Shown piece by piece: positions 45,969 to 62,442 of a stretch of 64,000 bases of DNA. The notes under the pieces are model-generated. The model had not been told where the DNA came from and made no database searches. It saw nothing but the letters and a program-made list of their open reading frames with translations. Every line of letters begins with the position of its first letter. The first letter of the stretch is position 1. Position numbers and translations under genes: made by a program. Source of the DNA: Cokeromyces recurvatus (lineage: Eukaryota; Mucoromycota; Mucoromycetes; Mucorales; Mucoraceae); contig NW_026251426.1 of the NCBI RefSeq assembly GCF_025118155.1, positions 142,620 to 206,619 of the forward strand. The letters run 5' to 3'.

Positions 45969-47184
45969 ATGGTTGCTTAGTAAGTAGTCCATTCGAGTTC
46001 AATTATAATTCAAATCATCTTTAGTCACCCAAATAAGTTATGTCTATTACTTCTTTCTTTTAAATGTACTTTTCTTTCAAAAAAAAAAGAAATCAGATAT
46101 ATACATTATTAAAAAAAAGAAAGATTATACATTAACACTAATGTTATTTGGGTGGCTTATACATTTGGATTGATGATCAGTAACTAATACTTTCTCCATT
46201 ATTTCCAGCAACGTCCCTACTGCTAACGACGTCCTCGTTCCTGAAACTCTCTTGAAGAAGAACAAGGCTGCCGCCAAGGCTGCCGAGTCTGCTGCCTCCA
46301 AGAAGGCTGAACTCCGCAAGGCATGTATTATATCTTTATTTTTTTTTTGTAAAAGATGAAAAGAAGGAGAAGGAAAAAGAAAAATAATATGATGATAATC
46401 GGGATACAACCCATAAGACTAGATTGCACTCGATGATGTCTTATAGTTAACCATCTTTCGGGACTGATTTTATTTTTCTTTTTTTTCAACTTTGATTTAT
46501 ATATTTTTGTTAAAAATGAATGTACTAAACTTTTTTAATTTATATATATTATTATAGGCTAAGATCGCCAAGAGACGTGAAATCTTCAAGCGTGCTGCCA
46601 AGTACCAAGCTGAATACAAGGCTACTGAACGTAACGAAATTCGTCTTCGCCGTCAAGCTAAGGCTCAAGGTAACTACTATGTTCCTGCTCAAGAGAAGCT
46701 TGTCTTCGTTGTTCGTGTCCGTGGTATCAACAACATTGCCCCCAAGCCCCGTAAGGTTCTTCAACTTCTCCGTCTTTTGCAAATCAACAATGGTGTCTTT
46801 GTTCGTCTCAACAAGGCTACTTCTGAAATGCTCCAATTGATTCAACCTTACGTTGCCTACGGTTACCCTAACTTGAAGACTATCCGTGAATTGATCTACA
46901 AGCGTGGTTATGCTAAGGTTAACAAGCAACGTATCCCTATCCACGATAACTCTGTCATCGAAAAGGCCCTCGGTAAGTACAACATCATCTGTGTTGAAGA
47001 TCTTATCCACGAAATCGCTACCGTTGGTCCTCACTTCAAGGAAGCTTCCAACTTCCTCTGGCCCTTCAAGCTCTCCAACCCCAACAACATGTGGAGAGAA
47101 CGTAAGTTCCTCAACTACGTTGAAGGTGGTGACACTGGTAACCGTGAACACTTCATCAACAAGTTGGTTCAATCCATGAACTAA
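45969..47184 (+). CDS. RPL7: 60S ribosomal protein L7 (uL30)
   Basis: Exons 45969-45979, 46209-46320, 46558-47184; 249 residues. The body is unmistakable: [115 protein letters not shown]. Intron 2 has a GC donor (CGCAAG|GCATGT); the frame then gives [11 protein letters not shown], whereas the nearby GT would give a stop. Exon 1 (ATGGTTGCTTA before a GTAAGTAG donor) is the best start found by phase, giving Met-Val-Ala-Tyr; it is less certain than the rest. Codons are C-rich, unlike most neighbours, as expected for high expression. Confidence 0.93.
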
Positions 47185-47980
47185 GTTTGAGTTTTTTTTT
47201 TTCTTAAATAAATATTATGCGTTAAAATAATTTTAAATAAATTATTTTTTTTTAAAAAAAAATAAACTTTTTTTTTGTTGTAAATGTAATGTATGTGTGT
47301 ATATGTATAATAAACTTTGTAAAATCAGAAACCAGCTTATGAATAAGTTTAAGGTCTTGTTAAAAAAATAAATAATAAATGGTAAAGATGGCTAAATAGA
47401 TAGATATAATAAAGAATTATTTGTTGGTAAAGAATAAAAGATTGTACTATAGGAACACACCAATTTTTTAGGAAAAAAAAAAAAAGAGAAAAGTAGAGAG
47501 AGAATAAGAGATTCTCATTGAAGACTCGATTGTTGCACGAGCAAATTTGAAAAATTATAGTAACAGTAATAGCAGAGTTTGCTGACAAAGCATGAAAAAA
47601 AAAGAAAGAATAAAAAAAGAATAAATACGATAAGCAAATAAATATCCATATATGTGTTCAAAGAGGGCAAAGGAAAGAGGATAGTGGTAGTTAAAATTGC
47701 AAATTTATTCTTTATCTTTTAGCAAACTTATTATACTAACATACACATTTTCATGATGCTTACTATTTTACCAAGTAGGTATAGCAGCAGTGGTAGTGGC
47801 TTATATAATGGGAAAACATAATCCCTCAAAGATAGACTCCGTTTCAAATATCAACTCAGAAAAAGTCAAAGAGACTGCTAAATGGAAGAAATTAGAAATT
47901 TTTCAAATAAAAGTCACAGGGTTTATTTTGGGAAAAAAAAAGTATAAATAGAGGAGCAATTTGTGAATTCTTTTTTCTTC
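47185..47980. promoter_or_regulatory. RPL7 3' flank and U1 snRNA promoter
   Basis: The last part carries AGTATAAATAG at 47941-47951, a TATA box about 35 bases before the U1 5' end. No other gene seen. Confidence 0.5.
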
Positions 47981-48142
47981 ATACTTACCTGGGTCGTGTA
48001 TCTGGTATCAAGGAGGCTGGATACACGGTGGAGCTGATTGTCATTGCACAGCGACGGTTGGTTCTGCTGCGAACATCTTCGGATGTCTCGAGGCCAAAAT
48101 TTTTGCTTAGGGGGAGTCGGTGGTTCGCCGCAGGTTTCCCTG
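47981..48142 (+). ncRNA. U1 spliceosomal snRNA
   Basis: Begins ATACTTACCTGG, the universal U1 5' end that pairs with GT donor sites. Stem-loop I has the loop GGTATCAAGGAGG, close to the U1-70K site GAUCANGRAG. A later loop has CATTGCAC, the U1A-type site (AUUGCAC). The Sm site AATTTTTG (about 48098-48105) is followed by a final GC-rich stem-loop (GGGGGAGTC ... TTTCCCT). Length about 162, close to metazoan U1 and far shorter than yeast U1. A TATA box sits about 35 bases upstream. The 3' end is estimated from the last stem. Confidence 0.95.
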
Positions 48143-49719
48143 ACCCTATATTAAATAAAAATGAAAAATAAATAAATACCTTCTTTTTTTTTTATAAACT
48201 AATGTAAAATAATTTTACGTCCTTTTGTAATAGTTATCTATTCTCTTTTTTTTTTATTCTACTTTGTCTATTTCTTTTGTTGACATAAAAGATATGTTTT
48301 TCCTATGATACTTTTTTTTTTTTTATTATTGTTGTTGTCTCCATTCAAGTGTTTTATTCTATATTAAATATTTATCTATTTTTCATTTGTATTGCTTTTG
48401 TTTTGTATTAGCGTTGGATCGTTGATGTTTCATATTTTTATCCTTTTTATCTTTTTTCAATGAACCTGATATTTAACATGGAAAACCCTTATTTTATTAG
48501 TATATGGGTGTGGTTAGTAAATCTGTAAAACTACTTTTGATAAAAAAAAAAATTAGTTTATTTTTAGCGCAACTATATTACTATTAATATGAATGATATC
48601 AATTTTTTTTTCTGACTTCATTTTACAACAATGGATGGAAAACCGAGAATATCAAAGTATTAAAAGTGGACTGCCAAGACATGATCTACGTAATGTTATA
48701 GTTTGGAGCCTTTTACTTAAGCTAAAAAAAGAAACATATTTTTTTTTTTAAAGAAAAAATATTGTATCATTATTTTGCCCTGGTTAAAAGAATGTTTGCT
48801 AGAAAAGAAAAGCTTTCTGTTATGCCATCGTCATAGATAAATGCAGTGTTATTATTTTTACCTAACAAGTATATTTGAAACATTTATCACTGAAATCTAT
48901 AATACAAATAATTCTTTTTTTTTATTATATTATCCATATTTAGTTAAAATAAAAAAAAGAAGAATAGTGTCATCGACTCGCTATTATGTCTTTCACTTGT
49001 TTTCATTTTATAAAGATCATCGTCAGTATATGTAATAACATAGAGTATGTTGTATATGTACATATACTACCAGAAAAAAAAAAAGACAACAGTCTTGGTT
49101 AGCACGTTATCCCCTAACTAAAATATTATCCCGCTGCTTGTTTTGTTTCGGCAAAATTATGTAACTTTTTTTCTTTACAGCATGTGTGTATATATTATTG
49201 TATTATTTGTTATTTCTCTACTTCATGTGCTTTTTTTTTTTTTTTTATTAATCTCCTTTTTAAAACGTACATACATAATAATAAGCCCCCCCCTTTTTTT
49301 TTTATTCTAGCAAAGCAGCTAGACAATCTTTGTTACACGTACATTAATACAATTATTGTAATGGGCTGAATATACAAAAGGGCTATTTATTATACAAATA
49401 AAACTAAGAGTAAAAATAAGCATAAGAAATAAGCATAAGAAATAAGAATAAGAATAAGAATAAGAATAAAAAAAACAATATAAAAACAATATAAAATAAA
49501 TGTGATTTTTATTGTAATAATGAATATTTATTTACAGTTTTATTTCAGAAATGTTTAATAAACATATACATACATGTAAAAGTTATAAAATAAGGGTATG
49601 AGCTTTGTGTATGTGTGTGTGTGTGTATATATGAAGATATATAAAGAGAAAGATGCGTTATAAAATATATATATATTTATACATATACATATACAAATAC
49701 AAATACAAATACGAGTTAT
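48143..49719. other. Gene-poor region
   Basis: T-rich flank of U1 and beyond. A short stretch at about 48630-48740 reads MENREYQSIKSGLPRHDLRN, VIVWSLLLKLKKE, coding-like and ending in a T-run, possibly a relic. The region 49425-49475 has (AATAAG)n. No gene assigned. Confidence 0.4.
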
Positions 49720-50694
49720 TTATATTCGTGCCATTTGAGCATATTCAATAAAGAAGGCAGTTAAATGTGATTTCTCTGTTCCATCATGGATAGGGTGAAT
49801 AGCTAATTTTAATAATTTTGATTTAAAGCCATGAATGTTATCTGTGTCACTATTCCAGGGGACTACTTGAAGCACAAATTTTCTATTACTGTTTTGAAGG
49901 AAGGCTGAGTTAAAATAAGTGAGAATACCTCTCAAGTCTTCAGCTGTATGTCGTAATAAATCAGGTAATGCCTCTCGATCAAGAACTTCAAATACATGAG
50001 CAAGACTATCAGTAACATAGTTATCCAAATCAAGGGCAAGTTGGGCAGCATATTCATGTAAACAAGAAGATGAAACGATATTGTCATTGATTGACTTTCC
50101 ACAAACAGTTGTAAGTAATTGCTGAATATAAGATTCAATTGCTTGACGGCTTAGCTTATCAGCAAACTTGTCCCATGTTAAAGGCAAATTGCCTTCCGTA
50201 TGTGCTTGAATAGCAGCAAATATCTGAGATTTAAGAATTTCTAGATCCATCATATCTAATGTCGGTAACTGTTGTTGAAATGTATATTGATTAGCATTGT
50301 GTGACAAGAATTTGGACTCTTCTTCTTCTTCTGCGTTAGTAGTCATATAATCATAATTAGACTGCACATTAATTTGAATATGATGTTGGAACTCGGTAGC
50401 AATCTCTTTATCAGCACTACTGATAACTGCGTCAAGATGATCAAATTGTAAATGAGTAGAAATGATTTGCGCTAATCTATCTATTTGAACCGGGAAATTA
50501 TCTTCATCTTCTATTAAATTATACTCTTCAATAGTTTCCGTCAAGTGTGCTTCAATTTCTTCTAATGTTGACGAATCTATTATCGCTTCATCTTCTAAGA
50601 GTTCAATTGTTGATGTTTTACTTTCTGATAAAGGTAAAGCCAACGTGTAACTTAGTGATAATACGAATAAAATTGTATATAAAAGATATTTCAT
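49720..50694 (-). CDS. Secreted protein of unknown family, 324 residues
   Basis: Start at ATG 50694, giving signal peptide MKYLLYTILFVLSLSYTLAL with likely cleavage near ALA/LP; the open frame extends four codons upstream but without ATG. The mature part is helical and acidic (LEDEAIIDSSTLEEIEAHLT, EIATEFQHHIQINVQSNYDY, LDMMDLEILKSQIFAAIQAH, LDNYVTDSLAHVFEVLDREA, VLQVVPWNSDTDNIHGFKSK). Only two cysteines are noticed (TTVCGKS, SSSCLHE). No enzyme motif recognised. Probably an extracellular or ER-lumen protein; single exon. Confidence 0.75.
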   Translation of the reverse strand: MKYLLYTILFVLSLSYTLALPLSESKTSTIELLEDEAIIDSSTLEEIEAHLTETIEEYNLIEDEDNFPVQIDRLAQIISTHLQFDHLDAVISSADKEIATEFQHHIQINVQSNYDYMTTNAEEEEESKFLSHNANQYTFQQQLPTLDMMDLEILKSQIFAAIQAHTEGNLPLTWDKFADKLSRQAIESYIQQLLTTVCGKSINDNIVSSSCLHEYAAQLALDLDNYVTDSLAHVFEVLDREALPDLLRHTAEDLRGILTYFNSAFLQNSNRKFVLQVVPWNSDTDNIHGFKSKLLKLAIHPIHDGTEKSHLTAFFIEYAQMARI

Positions 50695-50839
50695 TCTTGG
50701 TACCAAAAAAAAAGAAATGAAATGAAATGAAATAAAGTAAAAGGTTAAAAGAAAATTTTTTTGGTTGGATCTTATTTTATATCAAATTATCCAATATCGG
50801 AGCCACAATTATTATGAAAGAGTATCTTAGTGAGGCTGG

Positions 50840-50886
<47 letters not shown>

Positions 50887-52885
50887 GAAAATAAAGGGGA
50901 AAGGCATAATCAGCTAATATAATTAATTCTTTATTCTAAATTTATTTCTTTGTTAGATATATAAAAAAAAAAGAAATGCAATCAATATACTTCTTTGTTA
51001 TTAATTAAGTAAACTTTTTTTTTTATCTTTGGGTCATAATCAATTAAATAGCAGCATTTATTTCCAGGCTACTTCGGTCCAAAAAAAAAAAAATGCTAAT
51101 TTTTAGGAAAATGACCAGTCTTATCGTAACCTTTTTAAGTTATGATGAAAATATCCAAAAAAAGTATAATATATGATAAATATAGCTCAGAAGAACTGTA
51201 CCGAGATTTATCTAGAGTTTTTTAAAAAAAGAAAAATAATATGGCTTGTTTCTTTTTTCTTTTTTTTTTCCCCCTCAGTACAAATACGTACATGGGGCAC
51301 GTATAGATACAAACATATTTTCTCTCTTTTAATGTGCTATATTGATACATTATTCTGTCCTATTGAGCATTGAATTATACTAAATATAAATGGTTTATTC
51401 TTTTAGCAATAAAATAAAGTGCAGATCCTTTTTGTTTACTAGAAGACAAAAAAATGTCTGTCAACCAATAAAAAAGTTAATTAATATATATATATATATG
51501 ATAATGTACCACATAGATTTTTCTTTTTTATGCTTATTAGTTTTCTTCTCCACAAATGATGCACGAATTCTGGGGAATAGGGCAAATGCTGCTACTTATT
51601 AAATTTGTTGCCAGGCTATTATTTATACAAGATGAGAAAATAAAAGGCAAAAGAGATACGCCGTTCCTTGGTTATAAAGTAAAATAATGCGGCTACTAAT
51701 ATACACAAGAAGTATTTTATTTCTGAAGATTAAAAATATATGCTTCTGTTTTATTATTAATTAATTAGTTAGTGTCCAGGTCTTTTTAGTTTTATTTATT
51801 TTTTTTTTCTTTTTCTAGACAACAAAAAAAAACATATAATCTGTTGATTTTGGTTTATTTGATTGAATTATTTTTGATCTTCTTCAATAACACTCATTGA
51901 CCTCAGCAACTGACATCAATAAAGGAAAATCGATTTCAGCTTAGAAAAAAAAAAAAAAAAAAAAAAAAAAAACTTTATTTTTTTTTTAACTTTGTAATAC
52001 AAGTAAATCTAAAGGAGAATACAAAATTTCCTTCTAAAATTACAAGACAATAATGGACCATTATTTTAGTAGAAATTACTACTACAAAATTAGGATTGTT
52101 AGACATAGTTTAGGTTCATGATAAATGACCTACAATAAATGAATTATTTCCTTTTCTTTTTTTTTCTTTTTTTTTTCTATTTAAAGTCGATACTAATAGA
52201 AAATTCAAGTATAAAACGACTATTAATACTAGTTTTACAAATCATAGTAGAGTAGATGATACAAATAGCTCGATCACATGTCTTTTTTATATTAAGTACT
52301 GTCCAAGTCAAAAGTCTTTTCAAAGAAAGATTGAAAAGTATTTATCAAGCTAAATGTACACACACACATATATATATATATATATGAAAAAGGAAGAGTA
52401 ATGGATACAAGTACGGGAAAGAGACCGTAAATTATTGCTTTACATATTTCATTAGTGGCTAGAAATAACTTGTTATAAAAGAAGAAATTTGAAAACTATG
52501 TCAAAAGCTTCCTTTATCCTTTTGATCATCAAAATGGTAAGATATAATAAATTTGTCGTGTCAACACTGAGGAATATAAGATATGTAATGCCTCCTTTTT
52601 ACTACATAATACGTTTTCTTTTTCTTTTTTTCTTCAAAACTAGTGTGCTGTAATGGGGATATAAGATAAAATATACTAAAATAAAGAGTAAAATCGACAA
52701 TTTTTACAGCTAAGAAATTTAACATTATAATAATAACTTTAAAGTGTCCGGCCCGAAATTAAAAATGACAAACTTTCCGGTTATTCCGGAAAAAGTCTTT
52801 CTACTTTCTTTGAGAGTGTGCCCTAAATGTGTAGTTTGACCTTGAACAACTGAACGTTCTTTCTCTGACTCTATAATCCATAACA
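50695..52885. other. 2.2-kb gene-free region ending in the RPL14 promoter
   Basis: A-run of about 42 at 50840-50881 and another of about 27 at 51944-51970; many stops. Close to RPL14 there is a CG-containing stretch (GTCCGGCCCGAAATT, 52746 on; TTCCGGTTATTCCGGAAAAAG, about 52775-52795) with the inverted element CCGG-N-CCGGA, perhaps regulatory for the ribosomal gene. Confidence 0.45.
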
Positions 52886-53717
<832 letters not shown>

Positions 53718-53892
53718 ATGTATTTAATCAATTCCATTTGATCAAAATTTATTGTTTTTTTTATATATAACAAAAAAGAAGCAATGAATAAAAAAAAAAT
53801 TTAAAAAAAAAATATTACAAGATCAAGAATGAAAGGAAAAAAAAAAGAATTATTTATTTACTTTTTTAATATGTTTACAGGAATACTTTCAC

Positions 53893-56800
53893 TTAATCAT
53901 AACTCCAATTATTGACCATTTGATCCCATTCATTTACTGTTTTAATCATTAAGCGTTTTCGAGTTTTAGGATTGCCAAATAATTCTGCCCACCAAGCTAA
54001 ATCCTCATCATTTGTTACTAATACAAGATGACTTGGTTCATCATCCTTTATCTCTTGTTGTTTGCTGTAATAATAAAGTAAGCAGCTAAGGATAGGTCGA
54101 TATGACTTTGGTACATCATTCAATGTATAAGGAATTTCTTCTTCCGCAAAATCTTCATAATTATATTCTTCTGCATTTGCTTCTTCGTCACTTGCTATTT
54201 CATTTTCTTCTATTTCACTATCATCATATTCAGATTCTTCATATTCACTACTTTCATCCTCATCTCTTCTTCTTGATTTAAACAGATCTTCATCAGAGCT
54301 AATGGACTCCATGTCTGACTCAGTTTCTGCATCAGGATCAGTATCTTTTTCCTCCTCTTCACCTTCAGATAAGAGTACATCTACTATATTCGATCGACTC
54401 TCTTCACCAATCCAAAAAGCCTCTGCTTCACTCCAATTATTTAACTTTTCAGTTACCTTTTGTGTTCTAAGGAATGATGTGGTAGGTATAGCATCCGATT
54501 TGTTCTTGCTATTTTCTAATAATTTCTGATCCAAGAAACGAATAGATTCTCTGGCTTGCATATTCATATGAGATGAGCCCTTTTTATGATTATCCAAAGC
54601 ATCGATGACATCTAAAGGTACAACAACTTCTAAAATACTAGTCTGGCTACGACGATCCACATTTAATGTTTGATTGGCCCACTTCTTGACTTTACTCAAA
54701 CCATCCAAAAAGGAAGTTACGTCAATTACACACGTATATACATTACGTTTCTTGTTCATTTCATCTTTCTCATTTTCTAAATCAATAGGATGATTACGTT
54801 TGTTGCCAAGTGAAATACGATTAACATTCCTTTCAAGTGAGGACACCTGTTCTATTAATCGTTGAGTAGCCAAGGCCTTCATGAAACGATTTTGTTGTTG
54901 ACGTTTAGCATTCTCATCAATCACACTATAGTTTTGTTCGCTTTGATTATATTGAATAAAATTAAAAGACGATGAATCAGCAAGCTTCTTGATGAAGAGT
55001 CTTATTCTTCCCCATCGAACTTGTTTTCTCGCCTCGGGACTATTATCATTTAAAACCTCATATACATTTTCCTTAAAGAAATCTACTTGAGAATGAAAAG
55101 GGGAAAGGGCAAGAACGCCAAGGAGAGTTAAATCTTCAGATAAAGGATAAGTAGCAGGAAGTATATTAACAACGGGGTCAAGGAAAGAAGGATGATTGAT
55201 TAATAGCGACAATAAAGATTGAATAGACTATTAAGAATAATTAAATACATTGTTTCACTTTTTTTTAAAAAAAAAAAAAAAATCATTGTGTACCTTAACA
55301 AGTGTTTTCTTTTCTGGCTCTCGATTTCTAGTGTCAGTAGCTGCTGTCATACACCATTGAGCTATAGTTACAATATTTGTATATAAATAAGTGGACCAAA
55401 TACTGAGACCGGGTAATATTGTTTCTTCGACCAAACTTTCCAATTTTTTATATTTTTCAGCATTTAGTTTAGATTTAACTTCATCTAGAGCTTGTTGTGA
55501 AGATCGACAGATGGTTGTGAGAAGTTGAAAGGCAAAGATATACATATGGATCTGTGATGCTAAAATAATAGGTCGTATATTATAATTGGCCTTATCTTTT
55601 AAGCGATCATTTGCAATCCATGTAGAAATCATCAAAATTGTAATAGTACGAGTTATAGTAGTACGTATAATATGTAAAGTGGACATAGTTGATTTGGATA
55701 ATATGGCTTCCTCTTCTTTTTCTAAACTAGTGTTAAGAATAAGTGAAGAGAAGGCATTACCCAAGTCATTTACTATAGGCAGCATAGTTCCAAACTCTTC
55801 AGTCTCCTTTTGACTAAACATAACAGTACGATGCATATGAAGGAATGATTCAACAAAGGCTGATACCATTTCCGTTACTGTATCTGCTTTTTGCTGTTTA
55901 GAATTAAACCGAATCTTGGAATAAAATGATTTTAGATTATCTCTCCCTACGCTAGATGGATATTTAACAGCTAAACTCATACAATAATACCAAACTATCT
56001 CCATTGCATTCCCATTTGATATCGATACAAGAGCTAATTGGGAATAAGGTTTCCCTGTCTTTCGATAAACATCGATTGCTTTCAAATAACATGTCTTTGC
56101 CAAGGACCAAAAATCGGATATCTTTTTTGTATTCTTTGATAGTATAGCCTGCTGGGCATGGTAACGTGCCAAATCTCCCATACATATATAATTCGACTGA
56201 AGTAAAATGGCCAACTTTTCTTCTATAGTAGCCTTTTGAAGGAAAAGGTCTATACCTAATGCCTTTGTGTCAATATGATAATCAGCTTTAATCGTGTTGT
56301 TAAGGTCTCTATAGAATTTGAAAGCACTATCAATACGATGAGAAAGAGTCTTTTGTAACATTTTATATTTCTCAGCATCTTCAGGATTGAGTTTACGTAA
56401 TTTGCTACGAATATCTTCGATTCTTGCATAAAATATATATCTCCATAATTTATCTTCAATATGATGAGTAATAGCATATATCAAATCAATAGAAATGATA
56501 TGACGATATGTTTTTCTAAGACTAATTTATAATGTTATAAAATGTAAACTATTTGACTTTTAATATACCTACCTATTACGAACATAATTAATTTCTTCTT
56601 CTGTTGCTGCTATTTGTTCAGCAGCAATGGCACTTGCAACACGACCCTGTTCTTTACTAGGAACATTTGAATAATTAATTTTCAACTGTGTCTGAAGTTC
56701 AGCAAGCTGTTTCTCTAATGCATGCGCTTCACTATTATATATGTATATATATATATATATATATATAAAGCAATTTAAAAATGGCATTTAAACCAGAAAA

Positions 56801-57025
56801 TTCAGTTGGCAATCCTCTTTACCTTAAAGACTCGGTAAGACTTAAATTCTGTTCTTTAGGTTTTACATGCTTTTGCACATCTTTTTTCCCTCTCTGTTCA
56901 TTTCGATCTCTTTCAAAAACTCCATTTCGGTTGTGTTTTTTGTTTCTTCTATTTCTTGGGCGTCTTCTTCGACGGTTATTATTTGTTGAAGATGAATTTA
57001 ACTCTGATGATTCATTAGATTGCAT
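53893..57025 (-). CDS. EST1/SMG5-7-like protein with PIN domain (nonsense-mediated decay/telomere family)
   Basis: Four exons: 57025-56823, 56731-56573, 56521-55294, 55227-53893; 974 residues. A basic N-terminus (NNNRRRRRPRNRRNKKHNRN) is followed by a short coiled coil (ALEKQLAELQTQLKINYSN), then the 14-3-3-like/TPR region (LWRYIFYARIEDIRSKLRKL, YICMGDLARYHAQQAI, LAKTCYLKAIDVYRKTGKPY, SQLALVSISNGNAMEIVWYY). The C-terminal PIN domain starts VYTCVIDVTSFLDGLSKVKK and ends LVLVTNDEDLAWWAELFG. Aspartates in both are at PIN active-site positions. A strongly acidic stretch of roughly 130 residues (EGEEEEKDTDPDAETESD onward) interrupts the PIN fold. SMG6-type proteins cut mRNA in nonsense-mediated decay; assignment among EST1/SMG5/6/7 is open. 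Confidence 0.87.
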
Positions 57026-57332
57026 GATTTGTGTATGTGTGTGTGTGTGTATGTTTTTTTTTCTATTCTAAAACTAATGACATAATATTTCTTTTCTCTT
57101 TATCAAAGAAGAATAATGTGTTTACTGAATGTTAATTCAATTCGTATTTAAACTAGCTTATATATATATTTATTTACTGTTACTACTACTATGATGTTAT
57201 TTATAATAACTAAAAAGAAGAAGAAAAAAACAAGAAATTTTATTTCGTAATACAATAAAATTTATGAAAAATGGCTTCCATTTTTGGAATATTCAGCTTT
57301 TTTGATGTTTTTTTATTCTTAAGGAAATTTAA

Positions 57333-57373
<41 letters not shown>

Positions 57374-57989
57374 CAAAAGCCAATTTATTGCATTGAAAGC
57401 ACAAGATATATAATAGAATTTTTTCTTATTGTCCTTTTATAAATATATATATATATAAAAAAAAAAAAAAATACCAGATTGATTCCTGGTTTGCTTAATT
57501 AAAATGATATGTCCAAAAAGGTAATATTTACTTCATAACGTGTTTTAGAGAAAATTAAGGAATATATGATTCTCAGTATTTCTATCGAGATTAACTAGAT
57601 CTTATGCTGATATAAGAAACAAACTGATAGCAGCTGCCTCTACTTTTTATCTGATGCAAATTGCCCAAAGAAAAAAATAAAATAAAAATAGATAGTATAT
57701 ATTTCTTTATAGTATTTAATACTTGACAGAGTTTACATTTATCCTTTTTATAAATAAATCGAGAGTTTTCATAATTTTGACAGATCAGATAATACATTTA
57801 TGAATTTAGATTTTTTTTTTTTTTTTTTGCAGAATTATTCTTTTAAAAGCCTGCTTCTAAAAGTATATATTTGTAACCCCATTTAATATTATGTTACTTT
57901 ATATTGAACGTTTTTTATAAAATAATAAATAAGCAGCCTCCGTCTAAGTTACAAAACTATTAGTAATTTAAACATTAAATAATTTTAAA
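57026..57989. other. Intergenic
   Basis: Includes a (GT)n patch and an A-run of about 36 (57332-57367). Nothing coding. It separates the start of the EST1-like gene from the 3' end of the deubiquitinase gene. Confidence 0.5.
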
Positions 57990-61470
<3,481 letters not shown>

Positions 61471-61537
61471 CTTTTATAGATAAAAAAATAATAATAAAAA
61501 TAAAAAATATACTAGAATCCCCTTTTTCCCTTTATAC

Positions 61538-61552
61538 CTTCAAAAGCCGCGC
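61538..61552 (+). repeat. 15-base near-repeat of the deubiquitinase exon edge
   Basis: CTTCAAAAGCCGCGC at 61538-61552 and CTCCAAGAGCCGCGC at 61447-61461 differ at two positions and lie 91 bases apart. On the minus strand the first reads NARLLK just before a GTATAAAG donor-like site, the second KARLLEL at the start of the first recovered exon. It may be a lost upstream exon or part of the element boundary. Confidence 0.4.
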
Positions 61553-61567
61553 ATTCGTGGAAAAATT

Positions 61568-62437
61568 ATGAGTGATATCAATTCAACTATTAGCAATGAA
61601 CGAACATACACCCAAAGCGAAATGGAAGCAATTGTCCGAGATGTCGTCAAAAAAATGGACATTGAGAAAGAAGAAAGAATCAATGGAGTCGAAATCCCAA
61701 GACAGGTCTCCGAGGAATTGGAAAACACTCCCACGCATCAACTTACTGAAAATTTCAAAAAGTTTAGAAGAGAAACCCAACGATACGCTTTGGGAGAATG
61801 GACAACACCCGAGAAGATCAACAAATCAATTGCCCCTTATCTCAAAAAACACTCAACAGAAACAGCTTTGGTTGTCAACTCCATTTATAAAATCACAGAA
61901 AACACCAGATTCCAAGCAAAGGTTGCTATGGAAATCTTTGAACAACTTCAATACGTCTTGGAAGAAGCAGACCATGACGAAGCAAAAGACATCATCAGCA
62001 GATGCAGGGAGCAAAGTCGACGACTGGCAGTCTTTGGGTTGGCCACAGCAAAAGCTCAAGAAAGAGAAGCAAAAGAATATTCAGACAAAGCACTTAACAT
62101 CCCATTTAGTATCCGCCACCTGGAAACAACAGAAGAGGATAGTAAATCTAAGAACGCCTACAGTGACGAATTTCTTAACAAATACCACCAAGCCAACTTT
62201 GAACGAAAACTCGTTCAACAAGCCAGTAGTAATCGTGGAGGAGGACGAGGAAATGGATTCTCAAGTAGAGGATATCAACGAGGAAATAGAAGCTTCGGAT
62301 ATGGAAGAGGTAGTAACAGAGCACGAGGTGCTTTTTTTGGACAGGGTACCTCACAACGGTGGGGAACCCCGCACAACAACAACTCAGCCCAACAACAATC
62401 ACCCCACCAATCCAATCACACATCCAACCCCCAATAA
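61568..62437 (+). CDS. DIRS element Gag-like protein
   Basis: 289 residues: MSDINSTISNERTYTQSEME, a helical charged middle (TQRYALGEWTTPEKINKSIA, NTRFQAKVAMEIFEQLQYVL, CREQSRRLAVFGLATAKAQE) and an Arg/Gly-rich C-terminus (RGGGRGNGFSSRGYQRGNRS) typical of nucleic-acid binding in retroelement Gag proteins lacking zinc knuckles. The stop is five bases before the pol ATG. Confidence 0.82.
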   Translation: MSDINSTISNERTYTQSEMEAIVRDVVKKMDIEKEERINGVEIPRQVSEELENTPTHQLTENFKKFRRETQRYALGEWTTPEKINKSIAPYLKKHSTETALVVNSIYKITENTRFQAKVAMEIFEQLQYVLEEADHDEAKDIISRCREQSRRLAVFGLATAKAQEREAKEYSDKALNIPFSIRHLETTEEDSKSKNAYSDEFLNKYHQANFERKLVQQASSNRGGGRGNGFSSRGYQRGNRSFGYGRGSNRARGAFFGQGTSQRWGTPHNNNSAQQQSPHQSNHTSNPQ

Positions 62438-62442
62438 AATCA

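Noticed and set aside
46552..47172. 206-residue open frame antisense to RPL7
   Set aside because: Shadow of the strong codon bias of a ribosomal protein gene; the sense strand is unmistakably uL30.
49425..49475. Short (AATAAG)n repeats as a CRISPR-like or telomeric array
   Set aside because: Simple hexamer repeats without spacers; eukaryotic sequence; not a telomere motif.
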